Below, piece after piece: positions 1 to 7,921 of a stretch of 12,409 nucleotides of DNA. The stretch's first letter is position 1. Each line of letters opens with the position of its first letter. Location: NCBI GenBank assembly GCA_937900755.1, contig CALCDN010000033.1, positions 1 to 12,409 of the forward strand. The letters are read 5' to 3'. The notes beneath the pieces were generated by a model that was given only the letters and a program-made list of their open reading frames with translations, was not told the DNA's origin and ran no database searches. The stretch is from an uncultured Acetobacter sp. Its GTDB lineage: Bacteria > Pseudomonadota > Alphaproteobacteria > Acetobacterales > Acetobacteraceae. Position numbers and translations under genes: made by a program.

Positions 1-2
1 AC

Positions 3-719
3 CTTGTGCCGCCCCAGCCCCTTGTCCTGCCGGTCAAGAACGAGCAGACCGCCGCAGCCATGGCGGTCAGGAACAACCCGGACGTCATTCACGCGCTTTT
101 TACCGAAGCCTCGCACAAAGATTCCGTGGGGGTCGCCATGTCCACCATCATGCCCAAAGTGTCCGCAACACTGGGCTACCAGCGGCAGGTCAACCAGGCG
201 CTGAACAATCAGGTCAACGACAGCAAATATGCCGCTCTCAACTTTAATGTTCCCATTTATCAGGGCGGATCGGAATATGCCGCGGTCCGGCAGGCCAAGC
301 AAATGGCCCAGGAGGCCCACCGTGAAGTGGATATCCAACGCCGCGCGGCGGCTCAGGACGCGGTTTCCAACTGGCAGAAACTTGTAACCTACCAGGCCTC
401 CATCGCCAGCAACCGGATCGCAATCAAAGCCGGAACAGTCGCCCTTGGCGGGGTGGAGCGGCAGGCCATGGTGGGCACGAGCACAACGCTTGCCGTTCTC
501 CAGCAGCAGGAGACATTGCTGCAGGCGCAGGTGGCTCTTGTGCAAAGCCTGAGCAGCATGGTCATAGCCTCCTACAACGTGGCCGCGGCCATCGGGCGCC
601 TGACCGCATCCGATCTGAAGCTGAATGTTCCCCTTTATGATGACAAAGCATACTATAACGCGGTAAGGGATCGGTTATGGGGGTTGAACGATTACGCGCT
701 CAACCAGCCGGGTCGATAA
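3..719 (+). CDS. TolC-family outer membrane efflux protein, C-terminal part (5' truncated by window)
   Basis: The reading frame is open from the first bases and ends at TAA 717-719, so only about 238 C-terminal residues are present. The signal peptide and first repeat lie outside the window. TolC proteins form the outer membrane and periplasmic channel of type I secretion and RND/MFS efflux systems. The visible part matches the second structural repeat of the family. It opens with a helix of the AxAVRNNPDVxxA type, followed by a PKVSATLGYQ strand. Then come the strand-and-turn signature FNVPIYQGG (about residues 80-88 of the visible part), a long Ala/Gln-rich coiled-coil helix pair, and an ending of the AAAIGRLTASDL type. 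The popZ-like gene follows 30 nt later on the same strand with no terminator between, so the two may be co-transcribed. The partner inner membrane pump or substrate cannot be told from this window. Confidence 0.88.
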   Translation, partial: LVPPQPLVLPVKNEQTAAAMAVRNNPDVIHALFTEASHKDSVGVAMSTIMPKVSATLGYQRQVNQALNNQVNDSKYAALNFNVPIYQGGSEYAAVRQAKQMAQEAHREVDIQRRAAAQDAVSNWQKLVTYQASIASNRIAIKAGTVALGGVERQAMVGTSTTLAVLQQQETLLQAQVALVQSLSSMVIASYNVAAAIGRLTASDLKLNVPLYDDKAYYNAVRDRLWGLNDYALNQPGR

Positions 720-749
720 TGTTAAGCCAGAAGTGGCAGGGATGTTTGT

Positions 750-1373
750 ATGGTGTCGCCTCAGGACTCATCTGAAGAGACCGGTAAATCCGTAGTGGAT
801 GCCCTGTCTTCCATTCGGCAGGTACTGCACGATGAGCACCTTTCGGCTATGGCAGAACATGCCCCGGAGCCACAGGATGACCAGGATGACGACGACGTGC
901 TTGTCCTGTCTCCATCCATGATGGACTCTGCGCAGACGGGAGAAAAAGAACCTCCCTCTGCTCCCACCAGCACCACGGATGCAGCCAAAGCAGGCAGCAA
1001 AGCCGATCTTGTGCAATCGCGGACCGTGGATCATGATGAAGTATTATCTGTAACGGATCTCAGACAGATCGAACTCAACAAAAAGGCTGAACATACCATG
1101 TCTGGTCCATTGCCCATCCCCTTGAATGACGAAACGGTTTCCGATACCGCCAATTCATTTGCTGTTCTGCAGAAAAGCCTGCAGGAAAAATATCTTAGAG
1201 AACATGAGGAGAGAAAAGTGACTGTCACGCATGAAGGGTCTCTGACGGTTGAAGACATCGTGCGCCAGGAAGTGCGCATTTTCCTCAAGAAATGGCTTGA
1301 TACCCATCTGGCAAGCATTGTGCAGGCTGCCGTACGCAAGGAAGTTGAACGCCTGACGCAGCGCGGCCTGTAA
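750..1373 (+). CDS. popZ: PopZ-like cell-pole organising protein (DUF2497 family)
   Basis: This 207-residue acidic protein has the three-part layout of alphaproteobacterial PopZ/DUF2497 proteins. A short N-terminal helix (about residues 15-30, VVDALSSIRQVLHDE) is followed by an acidic low-complexity linker (DDQDDDDV near 43-50). The conserved C-terminal helical block is about residues 164-207, with the core VRQEVRIFLKKWLDTHLASI and a second helix VRKEVERL. In Caulobacter, PopZ self-assembles through this C-terminal block into a polar matrix that anchors ParB-bound origins and recruits cell-cycle proteins; the same role is inferred here. The start at ATG 750 is supported by a purine-rich GGCAGGGA stretch just upstream (735-742). 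The position directly upstream of valS is, from memory, common in Alphaproteobacteria. Linker length and sequence vary greatly in this family, so the assignment rests on the two ends. Confidence 0.82.
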   Translation: MVSPQDSSEETGKSVVDALSSIRQVLHDEHLSAMAEHAPEPQDDQDDDDVLVLSPSMMDSAQTGEKEPPSAPTSTTDAAKAGSKADLVQSRTVDHDEVLSVTDLRQIELNKKAEHTMSGPLPIPLNDETVSDTANSFAVLQKSLQEKYLREHEERKVTVTHEGSLTVEDIVRQEVRIFLKKWLDTHLASIVQAAVRKEVERLTQRGL

Positions 1374-1413
1374 GGTTTTCTGCCGTTCCGCCTATGTGTC
1401 ATCCTGTGGAAGC

Positions 1414-1446
1414 ATGCGGGTGGAGCGTATTCCTGTCGTCTGTTAA
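1414..1446 (+). CDS. Possible valine-rich leader peptide upstream of valS
   Basis: ATG 1414 begins a 10-codon ORF, MRVERIPVVC, ending at TAA 1444-1446. Codons 3, 8 and 9 are valine, with 8 and 9 a GTC GTC tandem. A terminator-like hairpin starts 13 nt after the stop codon and valS follows it. This is the arrangement expected of a leader peptide sensing charged tRNA-Val. Against it, the Shine-Dalgarno match is poor (GGA only 3 nt before the ATG), the ORF is very short, and no strong classical antiterminator segment lies between the stop codon and the hairpin. It could be a chance ORF. Confidence 0.3.
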   Translation: MRVERIPVVC

Positions 1447-1458
1447 TTGCTCTGCAAA

Positions 1459-1488
1459 GGCGGGGGCTACGTGCCTGCCGCCTTTTTT
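1459..1488 (+). terminator. Rho-independent terminator or attenuator before valS
   Basis: A GGCGG arm (1459-1463) pairs with CCGCC (1478-1482). The stem extends inward past one G-G mismatch by a G-T and a G-C pair, and it is followed directly by six T (1483-1488). The shape is that of an intrinsic terminator. It could end the tolC-popZ transcript, or act as a conditional attenuator for valS, whose ATG is only 21 nt further on. Confidence 0.55.
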
Positions 1489-1509
1489 ACGTGGTGTGGT
1501 TGGATAAAT

Positions 1510-4206
1510 ATGCTGAACAAGACTTTTGAGCCTGCACAAACTGAAAACCGGCTGTACGAACTGTGGGAAAGCAAGAAGGCTTTCTCCGCCCAGCCTGCAA
1601 GCGACAAAAAACCTTTTACCATCATGATCCCGCCACCCAATGTTACTGGTACGCTCCACATGGGCCATGCGCTGACCATGACCTTGCAGGACACCCTGAT
1701 CCGCTGGAAGCGCATGCAGGGGTTTGACACGCTGTGGCAACCCGGAACGGACCACGCGGGCATTGCCACGCAAATGGTGGTTGAACGCACGCTGGCCACG
1801 GAAGGCAAGACAACCCGGCAGGACATGGGGCGTGACGCCTTTATCGAACGTGTCTGGCAGTGGAAGGAAGAATCCGGGGGCGGCATTACCCGCCAGTTGC
1901 GCCGCCTTGGCGCATCCCTGGACTGGTCGCGTGAGCGCTTTACCATGGACGAGGGCCTGTCCCGCGCGGTGAAGGAAGTCTTTGTCTCCCTTCACAAGGA
2001 AGGGCTGATCTACCGTGACCGGCGGCTTGTAAACTGGGACCCTGCCTTCCGGTCCGCCATTTCCGACCTGGAAGTGGAGAGCAAGGATGTCGCGGGCAAC
2101 CTGTGGTACATCCGCTATCCGGTGGAAGGGCAGGGCGATGCAACCATTACAGTCGCCACCACCCGACCCGAGACCATGCTGGGCGACACAGCCGTGGCCG
2201 TTCACCCCGAAGATGAGCGTTATACAGACCTGATTGGCAAATTCGTTCGCCTGCCCCTGACCGGGCGCCTGATCCCCATTGTGGCGGATGAACACTCCGA
2301 CCCCGAAAAAGGGACAGGTGCTGTCAAAATAACGCCCGCCCATGACTTTAATGACTTTGAGGTCGGGCGCAGGCACCACTTGCCCATGCCCAGCGTGCTG
2401 GACGAGCAGGCCCGCATTGTGCTGGATGAGATAGAGAGCGAACTCAGCGCGTGTGCCGGGTTGGCCGACCCCGCTTTTGTGCGCTCCCTTGCCGGCACCA
2501 CGCGCGAGGAGGCACGCAAGGCCATTGTGGCCAAGCTGGAAGAAACCGGCTGGCTGGAAAAAATTGAACCCCATCGCCATCAGGTTCCCCATGCGGAGCG
2601 CGGTGGAGCGGTTATTGAACCCCGCCTGACCACCCAGTGGTATTGCGATGCCGGTAAACTTGCCGGACCCGCCATTGAGGCCATTACATCGGGCCGAGCC
2701 AGCTTTATACCCAAACAGTGGGAAAACACCTTTTTCGCATGGATGCGTGACATCCAGCCCTGGTGCATTTCCCGCCAGTTGTGGTGGGGGCACCGTATTC
2801 CCGCCTGGTATGGCCCGGATGGCCATGTGTTTGTTGCCCATGACGGCGAGGACGCACAGGCACAGGCTCAGGCCCATTACGGCAGGACCGAAACCCTCAC
2901 CCAGGACGAGGACGTGCTGGACACGTGGTTTTCCTCCGCCCTGTGGCCGTTTTCCACCCTTGGCTGGCCCGACAAGACACCCGAACTGAGCCGCTACTAC
3001 CCAACTGATGTTCTGGTCACTGGCTTTGACATTATTTTCTTCTGGGTCGCCAGAATGATGATGATGGGCCAGCACTTCATGCACGATGTGCCCTTCCGCA
3101 ACATTTTCATCCACGGTCTGGTGCGCGATGAGCACGGGCAGAAAATGTCCAAGAGCAAAGGCAATGGCATTGACCCGCTGGAACTGATCGAAGATTACGG
3201 CGCGGATGCCATGCGCTTCACCATCTGCGCGCTTACGGGCATTGGGCGGGACGTCAAGCTCGGCCGCAAGCGGGTGGAGGACTATCGCTCCTTTATTACC
3301 AAACTCTGGAACGCCGCGCGCTTTTGCGAAATGAATGGCGTGCGCGCACCCGAAAATTTTGACCCAGCACAGGTTCAGTCCCCTCTGGGCCGCTGGATTC
3401 TGGCCGAGGCGGCAACAGCCATTACAGATGCCACCCGTGCGCTGGACGCCTACCGTTTTGATGACTACGCGCTGACCTGCTACCGCTTTGTATGGAACCG
3501 CTTCTGCGACTGGTTCCTCGAATTCGCCAAGCCGGTCTTCAATTCCCAAAATGACCAGGAAGCAGCGGAAATCCGGGCCGTCGCGGGCCATGTGCTCGGC
3601 ATTATCCTGCGCCTGCTCCAGCCGGTAACGCCCTTTGTAACCGACACGCTGTGGCATGAATTCGGGTTTGGCGAGGAAGGCAGCCTGATAGCCGCCCCGT
3701 GGCCTCTCTCCGTTAACCCCACCGGGGCCGAGGACGCGGTAGCGGAATGTGAGCAGATTATTCGCCTGATTACCGAAATCCGCACGGTGCGGGCCGAAAT
3801 GAACGTGCCCCCCTCCCAGACGGCCCCTGTTCTGCTCAAGGATGCCACGCCTTTGACGCTGGAACGTATTGGCCGGTGGCAGGAGGCGATTTGCCGGATG
3901 GCCCGTGTCACACACACCAGTTCGCTGGCCGGGGATATTCCCAAAGGGTCCGCGCAGGCCGTTGTGGATGAAGCCACAGTGATTATTCCCCTGGAGGGGC
4001 TGATTGACCTGACGGCTGAGCGTGAACGCCTGAAAAAAGAACTGGCCAAGGCGGAAGATGAAGTCGGCAAGACGGAAAAGAAGCTTGGGAACGAAAACTT
4101 TGTCAGCCGCGCCAAACCCGAAATCGTGCAGGAAATGCGTGACCGTCTGGAAAACCAGCAGGGTGAATGTCTCCGGCTTAAGGCAGCCTTGTCCCGCATA
4201 GCCTGA
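1510..4206 (+). CDS. valS: Valyl-tRNA synthetase
   Basis: This class I aminoacyl-tRNA synthetase charges tRNA-Val with valine in the cytoplasm and hydrolyses mischarged Thr-tRNA-Val. The product is 898 residues, normal for bacterial ValS. The HIGH motif appears as HMGH at residues 50-53 within the PPPNVTGTLHMGH block. The CP1 editing domain carries the TTRPETMLGD block near 217-226. The KMSKS loop is at 545-549. The anticodon-binding domain follows, and the C-terminal tRNA-binding coiled coil (about 840-898) begins with an ERERLKKELAKAEDE heptad stretch. I chose ATG 1510 because the protein begins there in family style (MLNKTFEP); the frame is open further upstream to a TAA at 1444, but that stretch encodes the leader hairpin. 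The Shine-Dalgarno match is weak. The upstream leader and hairpin suggest attenuation control, unproven. msrA follows 58 nt downstream on the same strand. Confidence 0.97.
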   Translation: MLNKTFEPAQTENRLYELWESKKAFSAQPASDKKPFTIMIPPPNVTGTLHMGHALTMTLQDTLIRWKRMQGFDTLWQPGTDHAGIATQMVVERTLATEGKTTRQDMGRDAFIERVWQWKEESGGGITRQLRRLGASLDWSRERFTMDEGLSRAVKEVFVSLHKEGLIYRDRRLVNWDPAFRSAISDLEVESKDVAGNLWYIRYPVEGQGDATITVATTRPETMLGDTAVAVHPEDERYTDLIGKFVRLPLTGRLIPIVADEHSDPEKGTGAVKITPAHDFNDFEVGRRHHLPMPSVLDEQARIVLDEIESELSACAGLADPAFVRSLAGTTREEARKAIVAKLEETGWLEKIEPHRHQVPHAERGGAVIEPRLTTQWYCDAGKLAGPAIEAITSGRASFIPKQWENTFFAWMRDIQPWCISRQLWWGHRIPAWYGPDGHVFVAHDGEDAQAQAQAHYGRTETLTQDEDVLDTWFSSALWPFSTLGWPDKTPELSRYYPTDVLVTGFDIIFFWVARMMMMGQHFMHDVPFRNIFIHGLVRDEHGQKMSKSKGNGIDPLELIEDYGADAMRFTICALTGIGRDVKLGRKRVEDYRSFITKLWNAARFCEMNGVRAPENFDPAQVQSPLGRWILAEAATAITDATRALDAYRFDDYALTCYRFVWNRFCDWFLEFAKPVFNSQNDQEAAEIRAVAGHVLGIILRLLQPVTPFVTDTLWHEFGFGEEGSLIAAPWPLSVNPTGAEDAVAECEQIIRLITEIRTVRAEMNVPPSQTAPVLLKDATPLTLERIGRWQEAICRMARVTHTSSLAGDIPKGSAQAVVDEATVIIPLEGLIDLTAERERLKKELAKAEDEVGKTEKKLGNENFVSRAKPEIVQEMRDRLENQQGECLRLKAALSRIA

Positions 4207-4213
4207 CCAACAT

Positions 4214-4243
4214 GGCCCCGCCTGTGACACACGCGGGCGGGCC
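4214..4243 (+). other. GC-rich hairpin between valS and msrA
   Basis: GGCCC-C-GCC at 4214-4222 pairs with GGCGGGCC at 4236-4243, giving eight base pairs with one bulged C. A competing smaller hairpin, GCGGG (4233-4237) with CCCGC (4242-4246), overlaps it. No T-tract follows, so it is not a typical intrinsic terminator. It may stabilise the valS 3' end or partly shield msrA from read-through. Confidence 0.3.
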
Positions 4244-4264
4244 CGCTCTACAGGAACGATAAGC

Positions 4265-4804
4265 ATGACGGAAACAGCAGTTCTGGGTGGCGGTTGCTTC
4301 TGGTGCCTGGACGGGGTGTACCGGCAGATGCACGGGATAACCTCCGTGATCTCCGGCTATGCCGGGGGTGTTGTTCAGCACCCCACATACGAGCAGGTCT
4401 GCTCCGGGCAGACAGGCCATGCCGAAGTCGTCAAGCTGGAGTGGGACCCCCATGTTCTGGACTACCGGCGGATCCTGGAAAGTTTTTTTATCCTGCATGA
4501 CCCCACAACCCTGAACCGGCAGGGGCATGATATTGGCAGCCAGTACCGCTCGGTTGTTTTTTATACCTCGCCCCGGCAAGACAACATTGCCAAAGAGGTT
4601 ATCCAGGCCGTAACCGATACCAACCTATGGGGTGCGAAACCCGTAACGGAGGTTGTCGCGCTGGATACGTTCTGGCCTGCGGAGCCTGAGCATCAGAATT
4701 ACTACGCCCTGCACCCAAATGCCGGGTATTGCCGGGCAGTCATTGCCCCCAAACTTGCCAAGGCCCGGCAGGAACTGGGCACAATGCTACGCTCCAGCCC
4801 CTGA
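4265..4804 (+). CDS. msrA: Peptide-methionine (S)-S-oxide reductase
   Basis: MsrA reduces the S-epimer of methionine sulfoxide in free or protein-bound methionine, repairing oxidative damage, with electrons from thioredoxin. The 179-residue product is normal length. The N-terminal catalytic motif GGGCFWC places the nucleophilic cysteine at residue 11. The SGYAGG block (about residues 30-35), the HDPTTLNRQGHDIGSQYRS substrate-binding stretch, and a C-terminal HPNAGYC with a likely resolving cysteine near residue 156 are all present. AGGA at 4252-4255 about nine bases before ATG 4265 serves as ribosome binding site. The gene follows valS by 58 nt. Its TGA (4802-4804) directly abuts the stop codon of the convergent ABC ATPase gene, leaving no room for a terminator between them. 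Confidence 0.95.
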   Translation: MTETAVLGGGCFWCLDGVYRQMHGITSVISGYAGGVVQHPTYEQVCSGQTGHAEVVKLEWDPHVLDYRRILESFFILHDPTTLNRQGHDIGSQYRSVVFYTSPRQDNIAKEVIQAVTDTNLWGAKPVTEVVALDTFWPAEPEHQNYYALHPNAGYCRAVIAPKLAKARQELGTMLRSSP

Positions 4805-6160
4805 TTATTCACGACTGCTATCAGGCAGAAAAAAGCGGTCGCTTTCCTCATCATAGTCAAACAGTTCAGCAAACCTGGCCCAGCCAATAATGGTCTGGAG
4901 TGTCTGCCGGGCATAATCGGGGGACATGCTGGCTTCCAGCTCCCCCCGAAAACGCTCGGCCTTGACGCTGTGCGTCGGGCGTTCATCCAGCAGGGCGCAG
5001 ATCATTTTAACCAAGGGAACATGGTGCCTTAGCGCATGGCCCATTATGGCTTTGCGCTCATCCAGGTCACTCAGTACAAAATGGACACCTTCATTGGTCA
5101 GAAGAATGTCTCCATCCTCCAGTTCGGCCAGTGCCAGCAACTCCAGGGACTCTCCCAGCGGGAACAGGTCATCGAGTTCAAGCTGAAGTTTTTCCGCAAG
5201 CACGGGCAAATCCGCCCGACCATTCAGGGGTGGTCCGGCCAGAGCCTCCATCATGCCGATCATCATGGTAATGGATACCGGAACCAGGGCCCTGAACGCA
5301 GGCGCCATGGAGGTGGACGCCGTGGAGCGGTGCATCAGGTCCGCTTCCGAAACAATGGGCGCGCGCTGCGTCATCAGGGCATAAATATGATCGACCAGTT
5401 GGCGAAAGGCGACGTCCTCGCGATTGCGCGGATGCGGAAAGGGAACGGGCAGAACATGGGCAATGCGCCCAGGATTGGAGGAGGAAATAACAATCCGGTC
5501 GCACATCAACACCGCCTCTTCAATGTTGTGCGTCACAATCAGCATGCTCTGCACGGGCAGTTTATTGTCCGACCAAAGCTCCACCAGATCAGTTCTCAGG
5601 TTTTCAGCGGTCAGCACATCAAGTGCTGAAAAGGGTTCATCCATCAGCAACAATGCGGGATTAACCACCAGTGCCCGGGCAAGCCCCACACGCTGCTGCA
5701 TGCCGCCTGACAGCTCCTTCGGCCATGCGTTTTCGTACCCGCCAAGGCCAATCAGCTCTATGGCATTTTCCACCAGGGCATCCCGTTCGGCAGTGGGTAC
5801 GCCCTTGGCATCCAGGCCCAGGGCAACGTTTTCCTCTATGGTCATCCACGGGAATAGTGCGAAGGACTGAAAAACAACCGCAACATCCTGCGTTGGCCCT
5901 TTAAGGGGCTCCCCCTTCCACAGCACTTCTCCCGATGTTGGCGGCAACAGCCCTGCAATAATGCGCAAAAGCGTGGATTTACCAGACCCCGAGCGTCCCA
6001 GGAGCCCAACAATCTCGCCTGCGTGAATGGTCAGGTTCACATCATCAAGAACCTGCACATCAGCGGTGCTGTCTTTATGATAAAACTGCCGTATCTGGCG
6101 CAATTCCGCCAGAACGGTCTGTTGTGACACATGACGCCCAGGTTGAGGGGGGAACACCAT
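4805..6160 (-). CDS. ABC transporter ATP-binding protein with C-terminal AAA-associated domain (NitT/TauT type)
   Basis: This 451-residue protein powers an ABC transporter. Residues 15-265 form a nitrate/sulfonate-type ATPase. Walker A GRSGSGKST is at 55-63, the Q-loop glutamine near 98, the signature LSGGMQQR at 150-157, Walker B LLLMDEP at 171-177 with the D-loop SALD just after, and the switch histidine at 211. The remaining ~140 residues (about 308-435) form an extra C-terminal region resembling the AAA-associated domain found on a subset of these ATPases; its function is not known to me. It follows the permease gene by 15 nt and is the last gene of the minus-strand run. ATG 6160 is taken as the start although the ribosome binding site is poor. 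GTG at 6130 (residue 11) is an alternative that keeps the whole ATPase domain. The substrate is unknown; family names such as nitrate or sulfonate should not be taken literally. Confidence 0.9.
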   Translation of the reverse strand: MVFPPQPGRHVSQQTVLAELRQIRQFYHKDSTADVQVLDDVNLTIHAGEIVGLLGRSGSGKSTLLRIIAGLLPPTSGEVLWKGEPLKGPTQDVAVVFQSFALFPWMTIEENVALGLDAKGVPTAERDALVENAIELIGLGGYENAWPKELSGGMQQRVGLARALVVNPALLLMDEPFSALDVLTAENLRTDLVELWSDNKLPVQSMLIVTHNIEEAVLMCDRIVISSSNPGRIAHVLPVPFPHPRNREDVAFRQLVDHIYALMTQRAPIVSEADLMHRSTASTSMAPAFRALVPVSITMMIGMMEALAGPPLNGRADLPVLAEKLQLELDDLFPLGESLELLALAELEDGDILLTNEGVHFVLSDLDERKAIMGHALRHHVPLVKMICALLDERPTHSVKAERFRGELEASMSPDYARQTLQTIIGWARFAELFDYDEESDRFFLPDSSRE

Positions 6161-6175
6161 CGCAGGTTAATCCGT

Positions 6176-7921
6176 TCAATTCAGTTTTAGACGGCGGGAA
6201 ACATGATCAGACAATGGGCGCCACAAAAAAGTGTTCAAAAACATCATGAACAGGCACATTGTCACAGCGCTAAGCGCGACCGCGCGCACATTGCCGTAGG
6301 CCGAGGCACTTGCCATAAAACTGCCAAGCCCGGTCACGCTCAGCCTTGTCTGCCCCCATACCAGCCATTCCGCGGCAATGGCCACATTCCACGCATTGCC
6401 GGTCGCGGCCACAAGTCCTGCCAGATAATAGGGCAGAATACCGGGTAGCAGCACCTTGCGCCACCATAGGCTCCCGTTAACATTCAGGTTGCGCGCAGCC
6501 TCCAGCAAGTCAGATGGAAAGGCTCTCGCCCCGGCCAGAACACCCAGTGCAATATACCACTGCGCCCCCAACGCAATAAGTGGGGACTGCCAGTAAGTCG
6601 GCACAAATGGGCAAATAGCCAACCCCGCGGCCCATAACGGAAAAAACAGATAGGAGGGAAAAATAGTACAATACTGGATAAGCCGCTGCACACCCTTGGC
6701 ATGAGAGGGCCTGAGCCCCAACCAGACGCCAAGTGGTATCCAGATCAGGGAGGCGAGAGCCAGCATGGCAAAAACGCGCAGGCCCGTTATGCCGCCACAC
6801 AACACAACGGTCACAACAATCGGCAACCCATAAGCCCCATGCAGGCCCGGCCACGCCAGAGCCCCGGCCAGAACAACCACCGATATTCCAACGCCAGAAG
6901 CAACCCAGCCATAGTGTCCACTGCTGATATCGACCTTGTGCTTTTGCACGTAGCGCGCCCCAAAGGACAGCCGGCTAAACCTGCGTCCCACGCCCACGCA
7001 GAACAGAACACAGAGGCGAAACACATGCGTGCGCCGCAAAAGCCTAAGGAACCATGGCTCCGCAAGGGGGGGATCGCCCACCTTGCTGGGTTGAAAACGA
7101 ACTGCCCAGACGGAAAGAGGGCGGAACAGGAACTGGTCAAAAAGAACGATAATCACTGCCATGCAAGCAAGAGACGCCAGCAAAGCCCCAACATCACGCG
7201 TGCTGGCCGCGTGCCTTACATAGGAGCCCAAACCCGCGAAAAGCCCGTTCTGCCCGTTGGGCACCACACTTTCCGCGTAGAGTGCCGCAAACCAGCTTCC
7301 TCCCATGGAAAGCATGGTTTTACGCACCAGGGCCGGGATGGCGAAGGGGACCTCCAACTGCCAGAATTTCTGCCAAGATGTGAGCCCGAAGCAGCACACC
7401 ACATCTTCCAGTTCCGCCGGAACACCATAAAACCGCTGGCACAAAACCTGCACCATGCCCCAGAACTGACTGCACCAGATGGTCATGACGACCACCGCCT
7501 CCACGCCGGCAGTCTGTGCGGGTATCAGGTTTTGCACAAAAGGCAGAGCCAGCAGGGGAAGTGCCAGAACGGGAAAAGACTGCCCCACATCCAGCAGGGG
7601 CAGCAGACATTTTGCCGCCCAGCGGCTCCTGAATATGAGGGCCACACATAGCAGGGCCGACAAAAGGGAGAGAACCAGCCCGGCCAGCACGCGGCCTATG
7701 GTCTGCGCGGCATAACCAGGCAGAGACACCAGCCCGAGCGGCAAGCCCTGGCCACTATCCGGGGTGGCCGGTGCGCCAAAAGGAAGGAGGGAGACGCAAA
7801 GCAGGATAACAGAAAAAACAATCAATCCGGCCAGCCAGCTGCCATTCCGTTTCCGGCATGGCGCAGGCAAGGAAGAGCATAACTCTGGCGAGAATGGAAA
7901 TTCCTGCTGCCGGTCGCTCAT
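6176..7921 (-). CDS. ABC transporter permease with two fused membrane domains (NitT/TauT type)
   Basis: This 581-residue inner membrane protein contains two copies of the binding-protein-dependent transport fold in one chain, so a single polypeptide can form the whole translocation pore. Half one has hydrophobic segments near residues 30-48, 74-97, 106-128, 140-160 and 245-265, with a degenerate EAA loop at about 169-194. Half two has segments near 340-358, 366-405, 418-440, 448-466, 497-522 and 546-566. Its EAA loop is much clearer at 472-493 (LLEAARNLN, then G, then WRKVLLP), the site that docks on the ATPase. The ATG overlaps the dut stop codon as ATGA, and GGGAG lies just upstream inside dut, so translation is probably coupled to dut. 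The ATPase gene follows. No periplasmic binding protein gene is visible in the window. The substrate cannot be inferred. Confidence 0.88.
   Translation of the reverse strand: MSDRQQEFPFSPELCSSLPAPCRKRNGSWLAGLIVFSVILLCVSLLPFGAPATPDSGQGLPLGLVSLPGYAAQTIGRVLAGLVLSLLSALLCVALIFRSRWAAKCLLPLLDVGQSFPVLALPLLALPFVQNLIPAQTAGVEAVVVMTIWCSQFWGMVQVLCQRFYGVPAELEDVVCCFGLTSWQKFWQLEVPFAIPALVRKTMLSMGGSWFAALYAESVVPNGQNGLFAGLGSYVRHAASTRDVGALLASLACMAVIIVLFDQFLFRPLSVWAVRFQPSKVGDPPLAEPWFLRLLRRTHVFRLCVLFCVGVGRRFSRLSFGARYVQKHKVDISSGHYGWVASGVGISVVVLAGALAWPGLHGAYGLPIVVTVVLCGGITGLRVFAMLALASLIWIPLGVWLGLRPSHAKGVQRLIQYCTIFPSYLFFPLWAAGLAICPFVPTYWQSPLIALGAQWYIALGVLAGARAFPSDLLEAARNLNVNGSLWWRKVLLPGILPYYLAGLVAATGNAWNVAIAAEWLVWGQTRLSVTGLGSFMASASAYGNVRAVALSAVTMCLFMMFLNTFLWRPLSDHVSRRLKLN

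Larger units (their letters stand above)
1374..1509 (+). promoter_or_regulatory. valS leader region
   Basis: This 136-nt interval separates popZ from valS. In order it contains a short ORF with three valine codons (1414-1446), a GC-rich hairpin ending in six T (1459-1488), and 21 nt to the valS ATG. No recognisable promoter fits between the hairpin and valS, so valS is probably transcribed through the hairpin. A weak promoter candidate overlaps the end of popZ: TTGAAC at 1345-1350 and TGTAAG at 1369-1374, 18 nt apart. The nine bases at 1432-1440, spanning the tandem Val codons, resemble the 3' arm of the hairpin (1474-1482) at 7 of 9 positions. Both differences are C to T, so this segment could compete for the 5' arm through G-U pairs. 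The layout suggests transcription attenuation, but that is inference. Confidence 0.4.

Noticed and set aside
1399..4266. 955-residue open frame on the minus strand across valS
   Set aside because: It is an exact antisense shadow of valS; its translation has no recognisable domain, while the plus strand encodes complete ValS motifs.
4829..4845. Minus-strand hairpin AAAGC/GCTTT followed by T residues near the end of the ATPase gene
   Set aside because: The stem is only five bp and termination there would remove the stop codon from the mRNA, so it is unlikely to be a working terminator.
6701..7651. 316-residue plus-strand open frame within the permease gene
   Set aside because: Shadow of the permease; composition is typical of antisense to hydrophobic coding sequence.
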